Below are positions 1-12,489 of a stretch of DNA of 64,000 nt, piece by piece. The notes under the pieces are model-generated. The model was not told the DNA's origin, searched no databases, and was given only the letters and a program-made list of their open reading frames with translations. This DNA comes from Acanthaster planci. Taxonomy: Eukaryota > Echinodermata > Asteroidea > Valvatida > Acanthasteridae. The number at the start of each line of letters is the position of its first letter. The first letter of the stretch is position 1. The position numbers and the translations under genes are program-made. The DNA lies in assembly GCF_001949145.1 (NCBI RefSeq), contig NW_019091629.1, forward strand, positions 302,231 to 366,230. Reading direction: 5' to 3'.

Positions 1-275
1 TTAAAGTCTTTTATAGCTACTGACTGACAGCAAGCGTTGGGAAAATAAAAAAAGCCACCCCTGGGATTCGAACCCACCGCCTAACGATCAGGTAACCGCC
101 TACTTAACCAGTCGGCTAAGGTACTGTTGGTATTTGGCAGGGTGAATTGTAGTTTCTTATAGCTACTGACTAAGAGTAAGCGTTGGCAAAATAAAGAGAC
201 GCCACTGGGATTCGAACCCACCATCTACCGATCAGATAACCGCCAGCTTAACCAGCCGGCAATTTCAGAGAAAAA
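1..275 (-). repeat. Tandem pair of tRNA-like (SINE-type) units, about 146 bp each
   Basis: Two units follow each other, each opening with the plus-strand words TTATAGCTACTGACT and AAGCGTTGG (near 11 and 157) and each carrying GGGATTCGAACCCACC. On the minus strand this gives an A-box-like TAGCCGACTGGTTAAG and a perfect B-box GGTTCGAATCCCA, the internal RNA polymerase III promoter of a tRNA. I could not fold a proper anticodon stem or acceptor stem, so I read these as tRNA-derived SINE heads or tRNA relics, not working tRNAs. The second copy is more diverged in the A-box half. The left edge is cut by the window. Confidence 0.55.
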
Positions 276-754
276 AAAAATTTCATTCATAGTGTTAGTT
301 CACGCGAACACCATGCAAAATCTTGAAAATTCGACAAGGTGGGGGGTGAGCACTTTCACAAATCTTGGCTATATGATCCCCACTTTGCACGATATCACCT
401 CGTGTGGTGAAGTAACTCGATTTATTATCGAAAAGGGTACTGGTAGTATTTCTGTTGAGTTACTTTCACGCATTTTAGCGTATAACAACAGCCACGTTTG
501 TGCGCTTAAAGTTTTATCATTTATCATCAAATTATATATCAAAAGAAAGATCCTGTTCTGCTCTACAGGAAATAAAAAATGATGATGTGCAATCATTCAC
601 TGCAAATGTCTAGGTATTAGAAAAACATGTGTCAGCTACTTTGAGGAAAAGAGTCATTTACGCGTCATCCGCCCCGAGCTGAAGTGCACCCTCAATCGGC
701 AAAAAGAAAGACAGGGGAATACAAGCGGGTTCTTGCATGCGTTGTGCGTGTACG

Positions 755-905
755 CAAAGACTATACACACCGGAATAAATCAGTTACGCGTACTCCGCGT
801 CAAACGCGCATGATTATACTTGCGCACCTCATGGGGCCGGGCGCCTATGCGGTGAGCACCAAAAACACGGCCTCTTTTGTTCCACTCGGAGCAGATAGTA
901 CAGGA
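755..905. repeat. Dispersed repeat, family A (copy 1)
   Basis: The words CAAAGACTATACA, GGAATAAAT, ACGCGTACTC and GCGGTGAG recur in the same order and orientation at 27262-27372. The last part (AACACGGCCTCTTTTGTTCC then GAGCAGATAG) resembles 31740-31792. No coding content was recognised. The shared block suggests a short interspersed or MITE-type element. Confidence 0.5.
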
Positions 906-3900
906 CAGATAGTCGCCAACTTGGTCAAAATATGGTTTAGATATACATCTAAAATAATAAAAAATAAAACGTTTCTCAACTCTTCCCGCTGCTGTGTTTG
1001 CTAATGGTCAACAAAGAAGAAAAATCTTCAATGTGAGATCACTCAAAGTTACTCAAAATTTGTATGCTCTCAAATTCTCTACGAAATGGAACATTTTGTG
1101 GCCCATAAACTTAAAAGAGAAAAGATACGTTTAGGCGGGCAAAACGGTACCTGAAAACGGTCTATTTTTCGAGAAGTGTAGACATCGGTTTTTCAAAATG
1201 CCAAAAGGCTTCACGACTTCACGAAGGGGTAACCTTGCGTGGGGAAAAAATGTCTTCAAAAGTCATCTGTCAGTGACTTGAAATTTTGAAAAAAAAATAA
1301 ACATAATAATGGGCTTTCATTTAATATGTGTCTCGAACACCTGAGAATCTCGTCAATATTTTTTCAGGATTTTTTGAAGTTCTGGTATTTATCACTTTCG
1401 GCTGTGGCAGTTTATTTTTTGCCCTGTGCAGCTCTCTGGGCCACAACCAGAACGTTCTGAGATGCGCCCTAGCCGTTACTCGGCTGATATGGACTTTTTG
1501 CTATCACGGGCTTTATTCAGTAGCATATTTAGGCTTGGGGGCCAAATAGGATTTTTTTTTCGAATAATGACTGTCTAACTTTTTTTCCAACACTGAGGAA
1601 CCCCTGCCCCCGCCCTTCAGAACGGTAGTACTCCCCCTAGTCGTTTCAAATGTATGACGGCTTTTACCTCCTGCGAAATATAATAATGAATTGTCACTGT
1701 CTCTCCGCCCTCTGCCCCCAGCTGGATATGTCATGACTTACTTTATTTAAGAGCTGGTCGTTTTTAGATTATATTAGCTAAATCAATTTTTATATATTAA
1801 AACACTATCTTTAGAAAGAGAGAGTGTCACACTATTTAGTCATTTATTTTACATTACTAAAATAAATCACTTTTATATATCTTTATATGATTTAGAGCTG
1901 CCTGTCGAAGCACAAGAGTGTTATTTTCATCATCTTCATTCCTTCACGTCTTACGTTTGGAAAAATAATTACAGCGACCACCCTGCTTTTTATTCAAGCT
2001 GGCCACCTCTCAAAAAAAGTTAAAAGGTAATTTTTCTATTCTTCGGTGATTCACTGCTGTGTGCGTATATGGCAATAAGCAAGCAATCATCCCTTTCTTG
2101 GATGTTTTCAGTGATTAAATTCTGGTTTCACAATTTGAACAGAAAAATCTAAGCACTGAGCCATGTCTTGACAAGGCGATATCAGAGCAACAGCGCCCTC
2201 GGTTGTCGAGAAAATCATGGTCAATATAAACAAGTGCAATGTATTTAAACCTAACGGAGATGTCAAATAGCTTTCACATAATTATTCAAGAAGAGTTTAA
2301 AATTACAGACAAGGTATGTCTCAGAAAAAAAAGCATTGCAGCTCTGCTTGAAAATTGCAGCTTTGCAAAATTCGAATAAAACCAAATTTACTTCTAAGAT
2401 ACTTTCAGTTTGGCACCCTTTTCAAGTTAAACTTGACAAGGATTACAACAGGAAGCGTTACCTTCCTGCTGTTGCGTGTAAATCAAACATGAACATCTGC
2501 AATATACTAAAGGTTTACCCTGGAGGGCCGTTTGTTGAAACTCAGTGGTGGACGAGGCCCTCACTAAGACCGTGTGTGTAAGCTCATAATCTTACACATG
2601 GCTATAGTAAATATCAGTGCCTCCGTGTCCGTAAAATCGATGCACTCGCTCCACGGATCATCCGGTGAAAAAAATGTCTACAACTCACGTTCGAAAAAGT
2701 GACAGGTCACGAAAATCCGTCCTTGGACAAAGCTACTGCTTCTAGCCACCGTTGCATCCTGGTCAGAGGTTGACACCCGCTCCCGACGAGGACACGACCT
2801 TATTACTCTTTTCGGTGATAGCAATACACATTAAACATGAAGTGGAAATGGGGATTCTTGTTTCATACTTCTTCTCGGCAAAGTGGTCACTTATGTGCTG
2901 GTTGACAAATACTCTTTTTGTTTGACTGGGGATTTGCGCTAAAAGCATGGCTCTTATATCACTGTGGTTGGCAAAAATAAACAAGAAATATTATGTTATT
3001 TTTCGTTTGAACGAAGTATGATGGTATTTTACACGTTTTCATAGCACGAGGGTATGCTCTCGATATCGACAATTTACGTTTAATTGAAGAATCTTAGTCT
3101 TAGGCATTAAGTTTTCACTTTTGAAATGTAACAGAAAATACGAATTTTTCAAATGCCCATTACAAATTGTCACAACTGTTATCATAACTGACAAAATAAA
3201 GAAACAAATACTAGTTTGTTTTTTGTGGAAGAAATCCCTTTCTCTATATAGAAAAACTTCTGAAGACGCACACACACACAAAGGAAAATGCGTCTTTGCG
3301 ACAACATATATGTATATAAATTCTGCAGTCGGATGAATAAAAACGGGAATCCTGAAGAGTAACACACAACAGTTATGTCGTGTTGACCAAACACCGACTA
3401 CTGAAATTTGCTAACCACGGCTCCTCCCTGCCCATCCACATAACCTTAAAAGGGTCGAGCGACCATGCAAGGGAGGAAACGAGAGAAGCCCCGAAGCCTC
3501 GGCCTCCGAATCGGCCAAAAGTCTCCAGCATGTATTAAGGCACCCACCAAGACCTATTCGGCAAAGAAATGCCAAACGTTTCCCCCAACTAAGGGTGAAT
3601 AGTTAGCACATCCTGTAAGTGGGCAAATATATTTATTTAAAAAAATACGAACAGCCTTCTCGTACGATGCAATTTAAATATCAAATAACTTCTTGAACGT
3701 TAAAGCCATGAACGCGTACGGACAATTACCAAAGGCGATATCATTCACTACTGCATGACGTCTGCATATCGAGGGGCGAGTTATACATTCACATAGAAGG
3801 AAACGGAAAGCGATTAAACGTCTCATGAGCCGAAAATGATTAACGCCGTTTTTTACTTCTCACAGTGCCTTCCTATTCGATTCAGTTGTGAAGCATCTAC

Positions 3901-4889
3901 TTTGGAGAGGACAGGTAATTCCAACATCCAGGTCTACAAACGCAGAGGACGACTGTTCATGCCATCCATCTCTCTGTACCCCGACCTAATGTCGTCAAGA
4001 GCAACCTAGAAATGCAATTTCAGTTGAAAGCTGACAAAGACAGAGGTCGGGAAATTAGATTTGGATGACTTTAATTCGTCAAAAGGTGTATGCTCCATAT
4101 AATCAAGACGGGGGTTGTACACAATGTCAAGTATTGTTACACGCATAATGTGCTTACAGCTGGGCACCACAAGCGGTTATACACGAAACACAACACAACA
4201 CGTTAGTGAAACACAGTCATCGCGATGCCGTGTATGTTGTGGCTTGCCTGTCGCCATGCTCCATGCATGTACTTCTGTAGTTTACCCTTGTTTTACTATA
4301 CTATATGTATAACAGAAGACCATGGAAATAATGGTCAGTTTTTCACGGCGGCAAATGCTTGCGTTTCCAGGAACAACAGAGCCTTCATGTTAAGGTCATG
4401 CAGCGAGCTTCCGGAACCATTGAGCGGTCCGCCTACGGGGGTTTCTGAAGGGATCGTCCTATCACGGTCTATAAGTTTTGGAGGAACTATTCCCAACTGA
4501 AACCACCCTAAGAAACACTGATGTCTGAATTTTACTTTTGTGAAAAGTCACCAGGAGATGGGTAAAAAACGATTTACTCCTGGCACTATCATTATAGATT
4601 TTCTTGTTCACTCACGTTTGATTTCACTTCATGAGCTTGCGTTAAAACGAGATTGCACAACCTTTCAAATAATCATGTTACACAGGCCTTTTCCTGAGAT
4701 GGCCTTTTAAAGAAGTAAATTAACTAAAAAACTTTGCAAATTCTAAAATTTTTGCACCTTTTTTCCTATCCAAGTTTCCGCAAGCGCACCGCCAGAGATC
4801 AATTTTCGGGTTCTACGGGTCCCGAGCTGGACCAAGAGAGGGCGCGACTTTCCTAGCTACGGAGGCTCCTTCAGTGGGACCTTCACTTC

Positions 4890-5012
4890 ACTGGTTCACG
4901 AACAACTACGAGATGCGTGCGTTGCGTGGGCGTCGCTACCAACAAGACGAACCCTCCCGACCAGCATGGTTCTTTTCCACCGATGAGGGGGTGTTTTTGC
5001 TCTACATTTACT
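4890..5012 (+). repeat. Dispersed repeat, family B (copy 1)
   Basis: It shares a recognisable core (GACCA, CATGG, CTCTTTTC, a CCGATGAGGGGG-type segment, then GCTTCTGC-like) with 11812-11955 in the same orientation and with 15180-15305 in the opposite orientation. The three copies are clearly diverged. No protein domain was recognised. Confidence 0.5.
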
Positions 5013-7118
5013 GGAGCGTAACTCCACACGACAGTGTCGACTTGTTCATAAGCCACATGAAATGTACACAATGGACGTCCAATTCTGTAGGTCAACAGCA
5101 GCCACTCTAATAATGCGATGGGCTAGAGTGAAATAATGTTTCACAGCACGTCATGATTGCTGGATTCATTTTGCGTTAGGACTCGGTGGTAGGGAATGAT
5201 GGATTGGAACCACTCTCAAGGCTTTGGAATACATTTTGTTTGTTCCAAGTTTTATTTTGCTGTGTGATGAAATAAAAGGGAAATCTGAGATCTGACACCT
5301 CCATAGAGCTGGTGCACTGCATGTTTTACAGTCCTTGTAAATGATACTTACAGTCCCGCTTAACCAAGATATCAATTTTCATCCGTGTTGATTTTAAGAG
5401 CAGTTAGGCGCCCAGTTTGTTTTCGTGTAAACTCAAATTTGTATATTATTGAACTAAAGTGTGTTGTCAGCCCAGTGTCAAAGCTATGTCAGAAGTTTGG
5501 TAGAAAAGCCCCTTCGTGCACAGGACCGTAGCATAGCTGCGCTGCTGCTCCCCTAACAGGTAAAGCTTCGATAACTTTAAAAGTTGAAAAAATACGCACT
5601 GTTCAAGCAGAGTAACCAAGAAGAGATGTCAAATAGTTGCAAAGTAAAAAGTTCCCAAGTGAAATTCACATTGTGGACACCTTTAATATCCGGTCACGCC
5701 TGAGATCTGCCGCAGATTATATTGGGCTCGCCCTTTCTTCAAACATCATGCAGAGCTCAAACTTCACACAGAAGACACCTACTCCAGTCTACTATATTAT
5801 TGCAGTTGGTTCCCATGGATATGCGTGTTTTCCTATCAATTGTTAATTAAGCTCTCTCGATGGTTGTGAGTGGATTATTTGATGGCAGTGATGGAGCACA
5901 AACATCTCTGCTATACATCCAGGCGTAAATTTGTGAAGGCGAGCTGGGGGATGGGAGGGGGGACACACAGGACAGACACCCCCGCCCAAGAATTGGGTTT
6001 CGAAAGATCTGTGCATTTTTTTCTAATGCTATTATATTCCCTGGTATTGTCGTCACGTATCTACCTTGACATTTGCAGTTGTATGTCCAAATCTATTCCC
6101 CACTTTTTTCTATTTTTGAAACGTATTTCATGATGAGCCTAATACAAGAAGTATATGAACTGAAGGTTTTAGTCAGCGAGCTTCTTAAATCGATATTGAA
6201 CTGAAAGCAACTGACAGACACCCAAAATTTTGAAAAGCATCTGAAAAGCACGGTGTGATCTTATTCTGCAACTGTCCGTTTATAACATCTCCACAAAAAT
6301 GGTGAATCACACAGCAGTGTGTTATCGAGTTGTCTTTTCACCACTGTACCTCTGTCTCTTGATGGTTGCATGCAGAGGGTGACAATATGTAGCTTTTTTG
6401 TTTGTTTGTTTTGGCTCGGAACTAACACTGAGTGCCCAATGATCATATGGTCCATCTCTTCCTGTCAAGAAACTGAGAGAAAAATCTCCCGGGAGTTACG
6501 ACAATGGCTATAACCGCTTCTTGGTGGCTCTGGCTATCATCATTCTTTGTCATGTAATAAGCTTATCCTGTAACAGCAAGTACCACAAAACTAAGAAAAG
6601 GACCTTTGCCCGAATTAGCCAAACATACGGTTTACATAAAGTGATATATACACACTAAAATGCTTTATTTAGATACAGAGTGAAAGATGTCAGTGACCAT
6701 TTTGAAAACCGGAAAGGTAAGAATTTAAAGGTGCAAAGGTCGCCATTAAATTGAAAGAGCCTTGCAATTTGCAGTTATTTTAATTAGACATTAAATATTT
6801 CTTATTAATTCATGTCAAAATCTGTATTTATGAGCTAAACTTTGATGTTGTCAGCAGGAGAAAACCTCATTTATGCTTCGATCTGTGCATAAACAACCGT
6901 GGGATTTTTTAAACATTTTACAGTCCTAGATTTCCTCTTGTTTGGCGATTATTGTTGTGTAAGTGCGTGGCAATAAGCTAACCACTGAACCTTGTTTATT
7001 TTCAGTGAGCCAATTTTGAGTTAACACTTTCTGAGAAAAACACATAAAAACTGAACTCATCAAGTTAAGTGAGCAGAGTCAAAGAACCGGAAGGGTCAAC
7101 GTGAATGTTATTTCTCCA

Positions 7119-7890
7119 GTCAACCCCAATGCTTGTCACGGGTGTGATAAAAGCTTTGGACAGTAATATAACCTACGGAGACGTGTAGAAAATGCACATG
7201 GTACAGAGGAATCTATTTGTGGAACTGAGTTTACGCAGGGTGAAAACGATGGCTTCCTAGCAGATGATAATGAAGACGATGACAAATTGTTGGATAAAGA
7301 AAAGTCTAGTTCAGAGTTGGAAGACAATGTCGCCTATTTAGATGGGATAAGCCAATCAGCAGAGGCCACCAAGGAAATTTGCAGTGCAAAAAATTTGAAA
7401 AGTACATCAACAATGGTATGGATGAAGATCAAGCCAAGGAAAAGGCCAACAGGAAGACCCTGTGGGCAGTCAAGTAAACTTTGTTCAACAAGTACAAGGA
7501 TTTTTTGTCAAGTTACCTGCATTTGGAAGATGATGATACTCACCAGGATATTTGGAAGACCTTAAAGATAAACTAAATAAAGGCATGGAAGTAAAGCCTT
7601 GAACTGAGTGATGCCTAAATGCGGCAAAATTTGACAGACTTTCTCAAGAGGATAAATCTTAGGCAGATAAAGAGGAAAACAGCTGTACTGAAAGACTAGT
7701 TGTTAAGGACTATACTGTAATGTTAAAACCGGCTTTGTGGTATACGTTTAGTGCAAAAGATTGCAGTAATCCACTATAGTTCTTTTCACACCATGGCGTG
7801 ACATTCAGGTCATTGATAACAATGAAGGTGGATATACTCGTGAAAATGAAAAACAAAGCAGACAGAGGCAAATCAATACCCTTTTTGACT
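7119..7890 (+). pseudogene. Decayed C2H2 zinc-finger-type protein fragment
   Basis: A plus-strand reading begins just after a pyrimidine tract ending in CAG (7118). It shows CHGCDKSF, then NLRR and NAHG, a C-x2-C...H finger in which the first histidine position is arginine. A TAA stop sits inside the finger (about 7171). After it comes a long acidic open stretch (ADDNEDDDK, KSSSELEDN) to about 7410. A frame change follows, then a lysine-rich stretch (KYKDFLSSYLHLEDDD, IWKTLKDKL) with further stops. The reading suggests a former nuclear protein with one N-terminal finger. I do not recognise the family beyond the finger. It is disabled by at least one stop inside the finger, a frameshift and later stops. 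Confidence 0.4.
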
Positions 7891-9350
7891 GTTATATGAA
7901 GTCAATTATTGTGTTTAAATGTGTTTGAGAGTAATTGCGCTTGACACGCTGTACTTTTAAGATATTGATCAAATTTGAATCGTTCATAATTTGTTTTGTG
8001 TCAGTAAAAACCATGGAAGGGCCAGATGAAATAATTGACGCTCTCGGGTAAAACTGATATTTGTTTCGTCCGTACTTTGAAAGAAGTTCATACGGTTACT
8101 TCATACAACTGCCATTCCTGTCGTACATCTTTGCATCGAACGACAGCAAGCACGCAATTACATCATCTTAATTGCAGATATACGTGTCATAAACAAGTTT
8201 GACATTTTGTCACAGAGGGTCTAATCATCCAAAGGGTAAAGATGTAGTCAGATTAAAAAGAACGCTCTTGGACTTTGTAGTGATGTTCAGATCATTCGGA
8301 CATTGAGCCTCCCAAAAGCCAGCTATCATGCACCAATACTTTCCGATTTGTTCATGGAGGGTTACGTAACTACAAACGATTCGCCAAACACTGGGTCAAC
8401 CCAATGGCCTCTACGCCTTAGTCGCTTTTTGCTAATTTCTTAATTACAAAATAATACGACCAAATGATATCAAATCCCGTTTTTTCCTACCTCTTTTCAT
8501 GCTGAAAAGCCTATATATCTGAGTTTCGTAGTGCAAAGTTGGTGTCATGAGTGTGGGTCTGTGTTACCCGGGAGGGCGGGGGGGGGTTGCCGCGTTGCTG
8601 TTTTGGGCGCTGCCGTGTGATGCTGTAAGCATTAGATGGTTATGGAATGGAATAAATAATGACTATTATAGGCAAGGTGTGGTAGTATGCCATGTCACCC
8701 CCCCCATAAGAAAGTACATGAACATGTAAATACATAGTTATTGAACATTTAGTGATGCCACAGCTATGGGTTAAGATCACCCATCGGTATGGGATTTGTT
8801 TCAGTGGAAGGGTTCATAGTAAATTTGCGAGGATGGGATTGCTGCTCGCAGGTATCAGCAACAAGAGTTAAATCGGCCATTGAAAATGGGATAAATTGGG
8901 CGCATAGTGAACGGTCTACCACACAATTTCAGCGAAAATCTCTCTCAAATGAAGTTTTTTATTCGCTCTGAAGGGCTATATTCTTACATAAGGAGTACAC
9001 AATTCTGTCTGAGCTCTTTTCACTTTCTGGTTGGGTTTCAGATGAAACATTGCAACGGTGAGCCATGAAAATTAAAAGAAAAAGGATTTGAGTGACTCTC
9101 CTTTTTCAGTTGAGGTGGTGTACCGTTGCGGTTGTTATCGCGAGCAGCATTGAGCGGGATGTATGCGCTCCCCATTAGGATTACGCAGACCTTTTACAGA
9201 CAATCCTGAAAAAATCTCGTTGGAACATGCCACCCCTTCGCCCCTTGTCAATGTTGTTTCTCGATTGGGTAAGCTGGGCTTAATCATGGTCCAATAAATG
9301 ACCGCAACATTGAATGGGGGAGAGGGGGATCTTTTCGAAGCGGTAGCTCT
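7891..9350. other. No gene recognised
   Basis: Short open frames only, plus a G-run (8575-8587) and C-run (8698-8705). I see no repeat pairing within the window and no coding signal. Confidence 0.35.
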
Positions 9351-9354
9351 TGAT

Positions 9355-9650
9355 TATTTGAAGATACCTCTAAATCCTCGAAATTATATTCTAGATATCT
9401 TAAAATGATTCAGTGATACGTGAAATAATGTAGAAATGATTTTGAAATATCTGGAAATCGATTTCAAAATATCTGGGGAACGCTATTAATTTAGATATCT
9501 TGAAACTGATTTCAAGATATCTCGAAATGATTTGAGACATATATCTTGAAAACAATTTCGAAACAGTTTGAAATGGACTTCGAGATTTCTCGAAATCATT
9601 TCAAGGTGTTTTTACTGCAATTTTCAGATATCCCAAAATCGTCAAGAGCT
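9355..9650. repeat. Degenerate satellite of a short palindromic unit
   Basis: The words GATATCTTGAAA, ATTTCAAGATATC, GAAATGATTT and CTCGAAAT recur with roughly 20-25 base spacing. Each unit is close to self-complementary (GATTTCAAGATATCTTGAAATC-like). The units are diverged and not in strict register. No spacers are conserved and the repeats are imperfect, so this is not a CRISPR array. Confidence 0.6.
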
Positions 9651-11560
9651 ATCCCTTCAGTACGAATAAATGCCATTTTTATTCGCACTATACTCGTGTT
9701 AATTGTGTTACTCGTTAATTGTGTTTATCTGTTGTAACTGTCGGAGACCGCAAATTAGGGAGAGCAATCCCTATAATTGTTCTCGGACGACAATAACTTA
9801 TTGTAAATTTATGCTGAAATCGGCACGTAAACATATGCATACATTCTTTGCTTTACATATTAATATATCAAAAGATAAGGACCTCTGACCTCTGTGGTTC
9901 CCGCTTACGAGTGGATTACTGCTCGTGTACTTCCGATGCACAAATACTACTACTTTATTTTGTATTATCAAAAATTCGCCTCATAAATCCTGGTTGAAGC
10001 TACAATGTGTTACTGATTGAATTCCTCAAACTTTATAACTTGAGAATAAATATGAAAGCACGTGCTGGCTACATATTCTGTACGAGGAATTCTCCATAGC
10101 ATATTAATAGTAGTAATAATAGTATAACTAGTAATACGACAGTTCTTCGGTCTCTAATGCTCGATTCAATCAGCTAGTAGTGGCCGCAATACTTCACGTG
10201 AGTTTATTCACTTTTGTATGTTTCGCATAATCATCTTATACCCAACCACTTATGATTTAAAATGGGTATTTACCAAGAGGCTTTATGTGTATTCCTTGGT
10301 TGGGTACATGCACGAAAATGCGTTAAATATGAACGTGTACGTGCTGAACATCAGGGCACATTTACATACAATACGTCGTGTGTACAGTGTTGCTATGCGA
10401 CGCGTCCGTCGCTGTATTATCATCTGTATTAATATCATGTACGTGCATCTCGACATGCATCGCGGCGTGCATTTCATAATTGTCCAGTTTAGAGAGTTTT
10501 CTATGTAACGACGCTCCATTTAAGAACAGAACTAAGATAATTCCCTTGGGGACATCTGTTACTGATTCTGTGGCAGGAGCTTTGAGCGGCGACTTACTTG
10601 ACCTCTTCATTTTACTGTATTGGGTGAGTTAAATTAAGATGTCAGGTATCAACTTTTATCCTTACAGGCCTATTAAATATCCACATATACTGCTGTCAGT
10701 TTTAGGGGTTGTAATTTCCCCATAACGTTGTGTCATTGTTATATCTTTCCTCAATTTACAAATAGGAAGAAGACCATTCATACATTGTTATCTTCCATTC
10801 TTCCTATCGGATTTTTTTAATGCTTTGCTCAAATTCCTTTATATTGACAACATACCGATCGTACAATTCTGGAGGCTTGAATAAAACATATACAAACTAA
10901 TCGGAGTCCACGTGAGTCTTTCGAGATGATAAGAGCTCTTCAACCCCGGGTGGCGACCGACCGTAGCCATCACACTGGGTCCTCAACTCGCGGCTCCCGA
11001 CATAACGAAGTGCACTGACTGTGTTTATATTGTGTTGATTTTTATGCCCCTTTGTTTACATACAGATTTCTTTAATTTACAATGTAGAAAAGTCCATCGT
11101 TTAAAAAAATCGTGCAAATGATGTCAGCAAGAATCTCATGTTTTATGTTTATTATACAGAGCTATCTATGTAAAAAGTGATGAAGAATATTCATTTACCC
11201 CATGGTGAAACAATTGTTACTTCAAGGTACAAAGGTGTATGCCCATGTATTTTCTTATCACTAAAGTAGCGCATTACCTGGGGATTTTGAATAAATAGCT
11301 GGTCGGAAGTAGACTTCAGACAGGGTCAACTTGTCGCTAATAAGTGACGCTGGGGATGACAGCGGACGACCACCACCCACATGGCTTTGATTTACCCTGG
11401 TTTATTTCTACTTCCATGGTCGATACCAGCAAATTCGTTCTCAATTATTATCCTGCAAATTCAATAATTGATCATGTGGCTACTAAGGACGAAGCAAGGA
11501 CGGCAAGCCACTTGCAAAGTTGCATATCACATCGCGACTTGATAGTTCAGTACATTCCAT
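9651..11560. other. No gene recognised
   Basis: AT-rich sequence with overlapping short open frames on both strands around 10220-10610, but no motif, signal peptide or domain that I recognise. Confidence 0.35.
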
Positions 11561-11564
11561 CAAC

Positions 11565-11800
11565 AACACCTCGAAGTAACACAAATCTATAGATGTGTGT
11601 GCGCTTCAACGCGTATTTTATAGAAATGTGATATTTTCGTTTTCCACGAAGAGTGCACGTCTTGCGTCACGTGCTCCGTGATTTGCCGTATTCAGAAATT
11701 GACGTTCTCTTTAGTTTACAAAGTTAGGAGTTTTAAGAGCAAGCACATAATTTGTGCTTCTTTGTGAAAACGAGATCGTTCGATAATGCACGAGTGTATT
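11565..11800 (+). repeat. Dispersed repeat, family C (copy 1)
   Basis: This block is present in inverted orientation at 30440-30775. Shared words in order are CGAAGTAACACAAA, CTATAGATGT, CGCTTCAACG, TATTTTATAGAAATGTGATA, TTGCCGTATTC, GAAATTGACGTTCTCTTTA and TTCGATAATGCACGAGTGTA. The other copy holds about 70 extra bases in its middle. Divergence is low enough that homology is obvious by eye. Confidence 0.7.
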
Positions 11801-11811
11801 GCACGAGGCTG

Positions 11812-11955
11812 GATCACGAACGACTAGCAAACACAAGCCTTGAAGTCGCATTCCTATCAGCAAAATGAACAGTCCTGACCAACGGGGCTCTTTTCAACAG
11901 ATGAAGGGGTGCTTCTGCACGAGGCGGATAGACTAATGCGATTAGACGCCATAAC
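11812..11955 (+). repeat. Dispersed repeat, family B (copy 2)
   Basis: It follows family C directly. The core ACCAACGGGGCTCTTTTCAA, then GATGAAGGGG and GCTTCTGCAC with GGCGGATAGA, matches 15180-15305 read on the minus strand and 4890-5012 on the plus strand. Confidence 0.5.
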
Positions 11956-12489
11956 CGCAATGGCACCGCACTCACACACCCACGCACTTCATCTTGACGC
12001 ACGCGTGCTCTTGGCAAATAACGATACGCCCGGGGTCGAAGGGCCAGGGCATGTAACGGCACGTACCACTACATGTTCACGAGCGCTGTGCCAACGCGAC
12101 AAACAAGAATTACGCGTGTAATAAAAGGTCCTACACTACAGCAGTCTAAATGTGTCGACTGTCTGTCTAGCGTTACCATACTTTACTCAGAGCACAACTG
12201 AAGCACTTCTACAATTAATAATGTGCAACTCAAGCAATCCATTTGTATGCGTTCTTTACTGCGATGCATTGTTTCTCAGAGTTTTAAGACCCTATACAGA
12301 ACTCGAGGAAACGTCATTTTGGTATTTGCAATCTTCGTTAACTGGGTCAAGTTACCTGCATGTTTTTCTATGTCAAGCTTGACCCAAAAGCTGAAGGCAA
12401 TATGATTATGCGAGCGCAGACAGTAACAATCGAACAGGTTGCTACTTGAAAAATTTAATGGAAAAAAGAACTCCCTCCATTTTGGGTAG

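Larger units (their letters stand above)
276..7118. other. Gene-poor stretch, no convincing gene
   Basis: Only short open frames without recognisable motifs occur here. Part of it is dispersed repeat (755-905 and 4890-5012, listed separately). The rest is AT-rich, low in coding signal, and shows no splice-bounded exon that I could tie to a protein family. Confidence 0.4.

Noticed and set aside
54-125. Working tRNA gene on the minus strand
   Set aside because: The A- and B-box are good, but no proper anticodon stem-loop or acceptor stem can be drawn, and a diverged copy follows in tandem.
9355-9650. CRISPR-like array
   Set aside because: The repeats are degenerate and overlapping, with no uniform repeat-spacer pattern, and the genome is animal.
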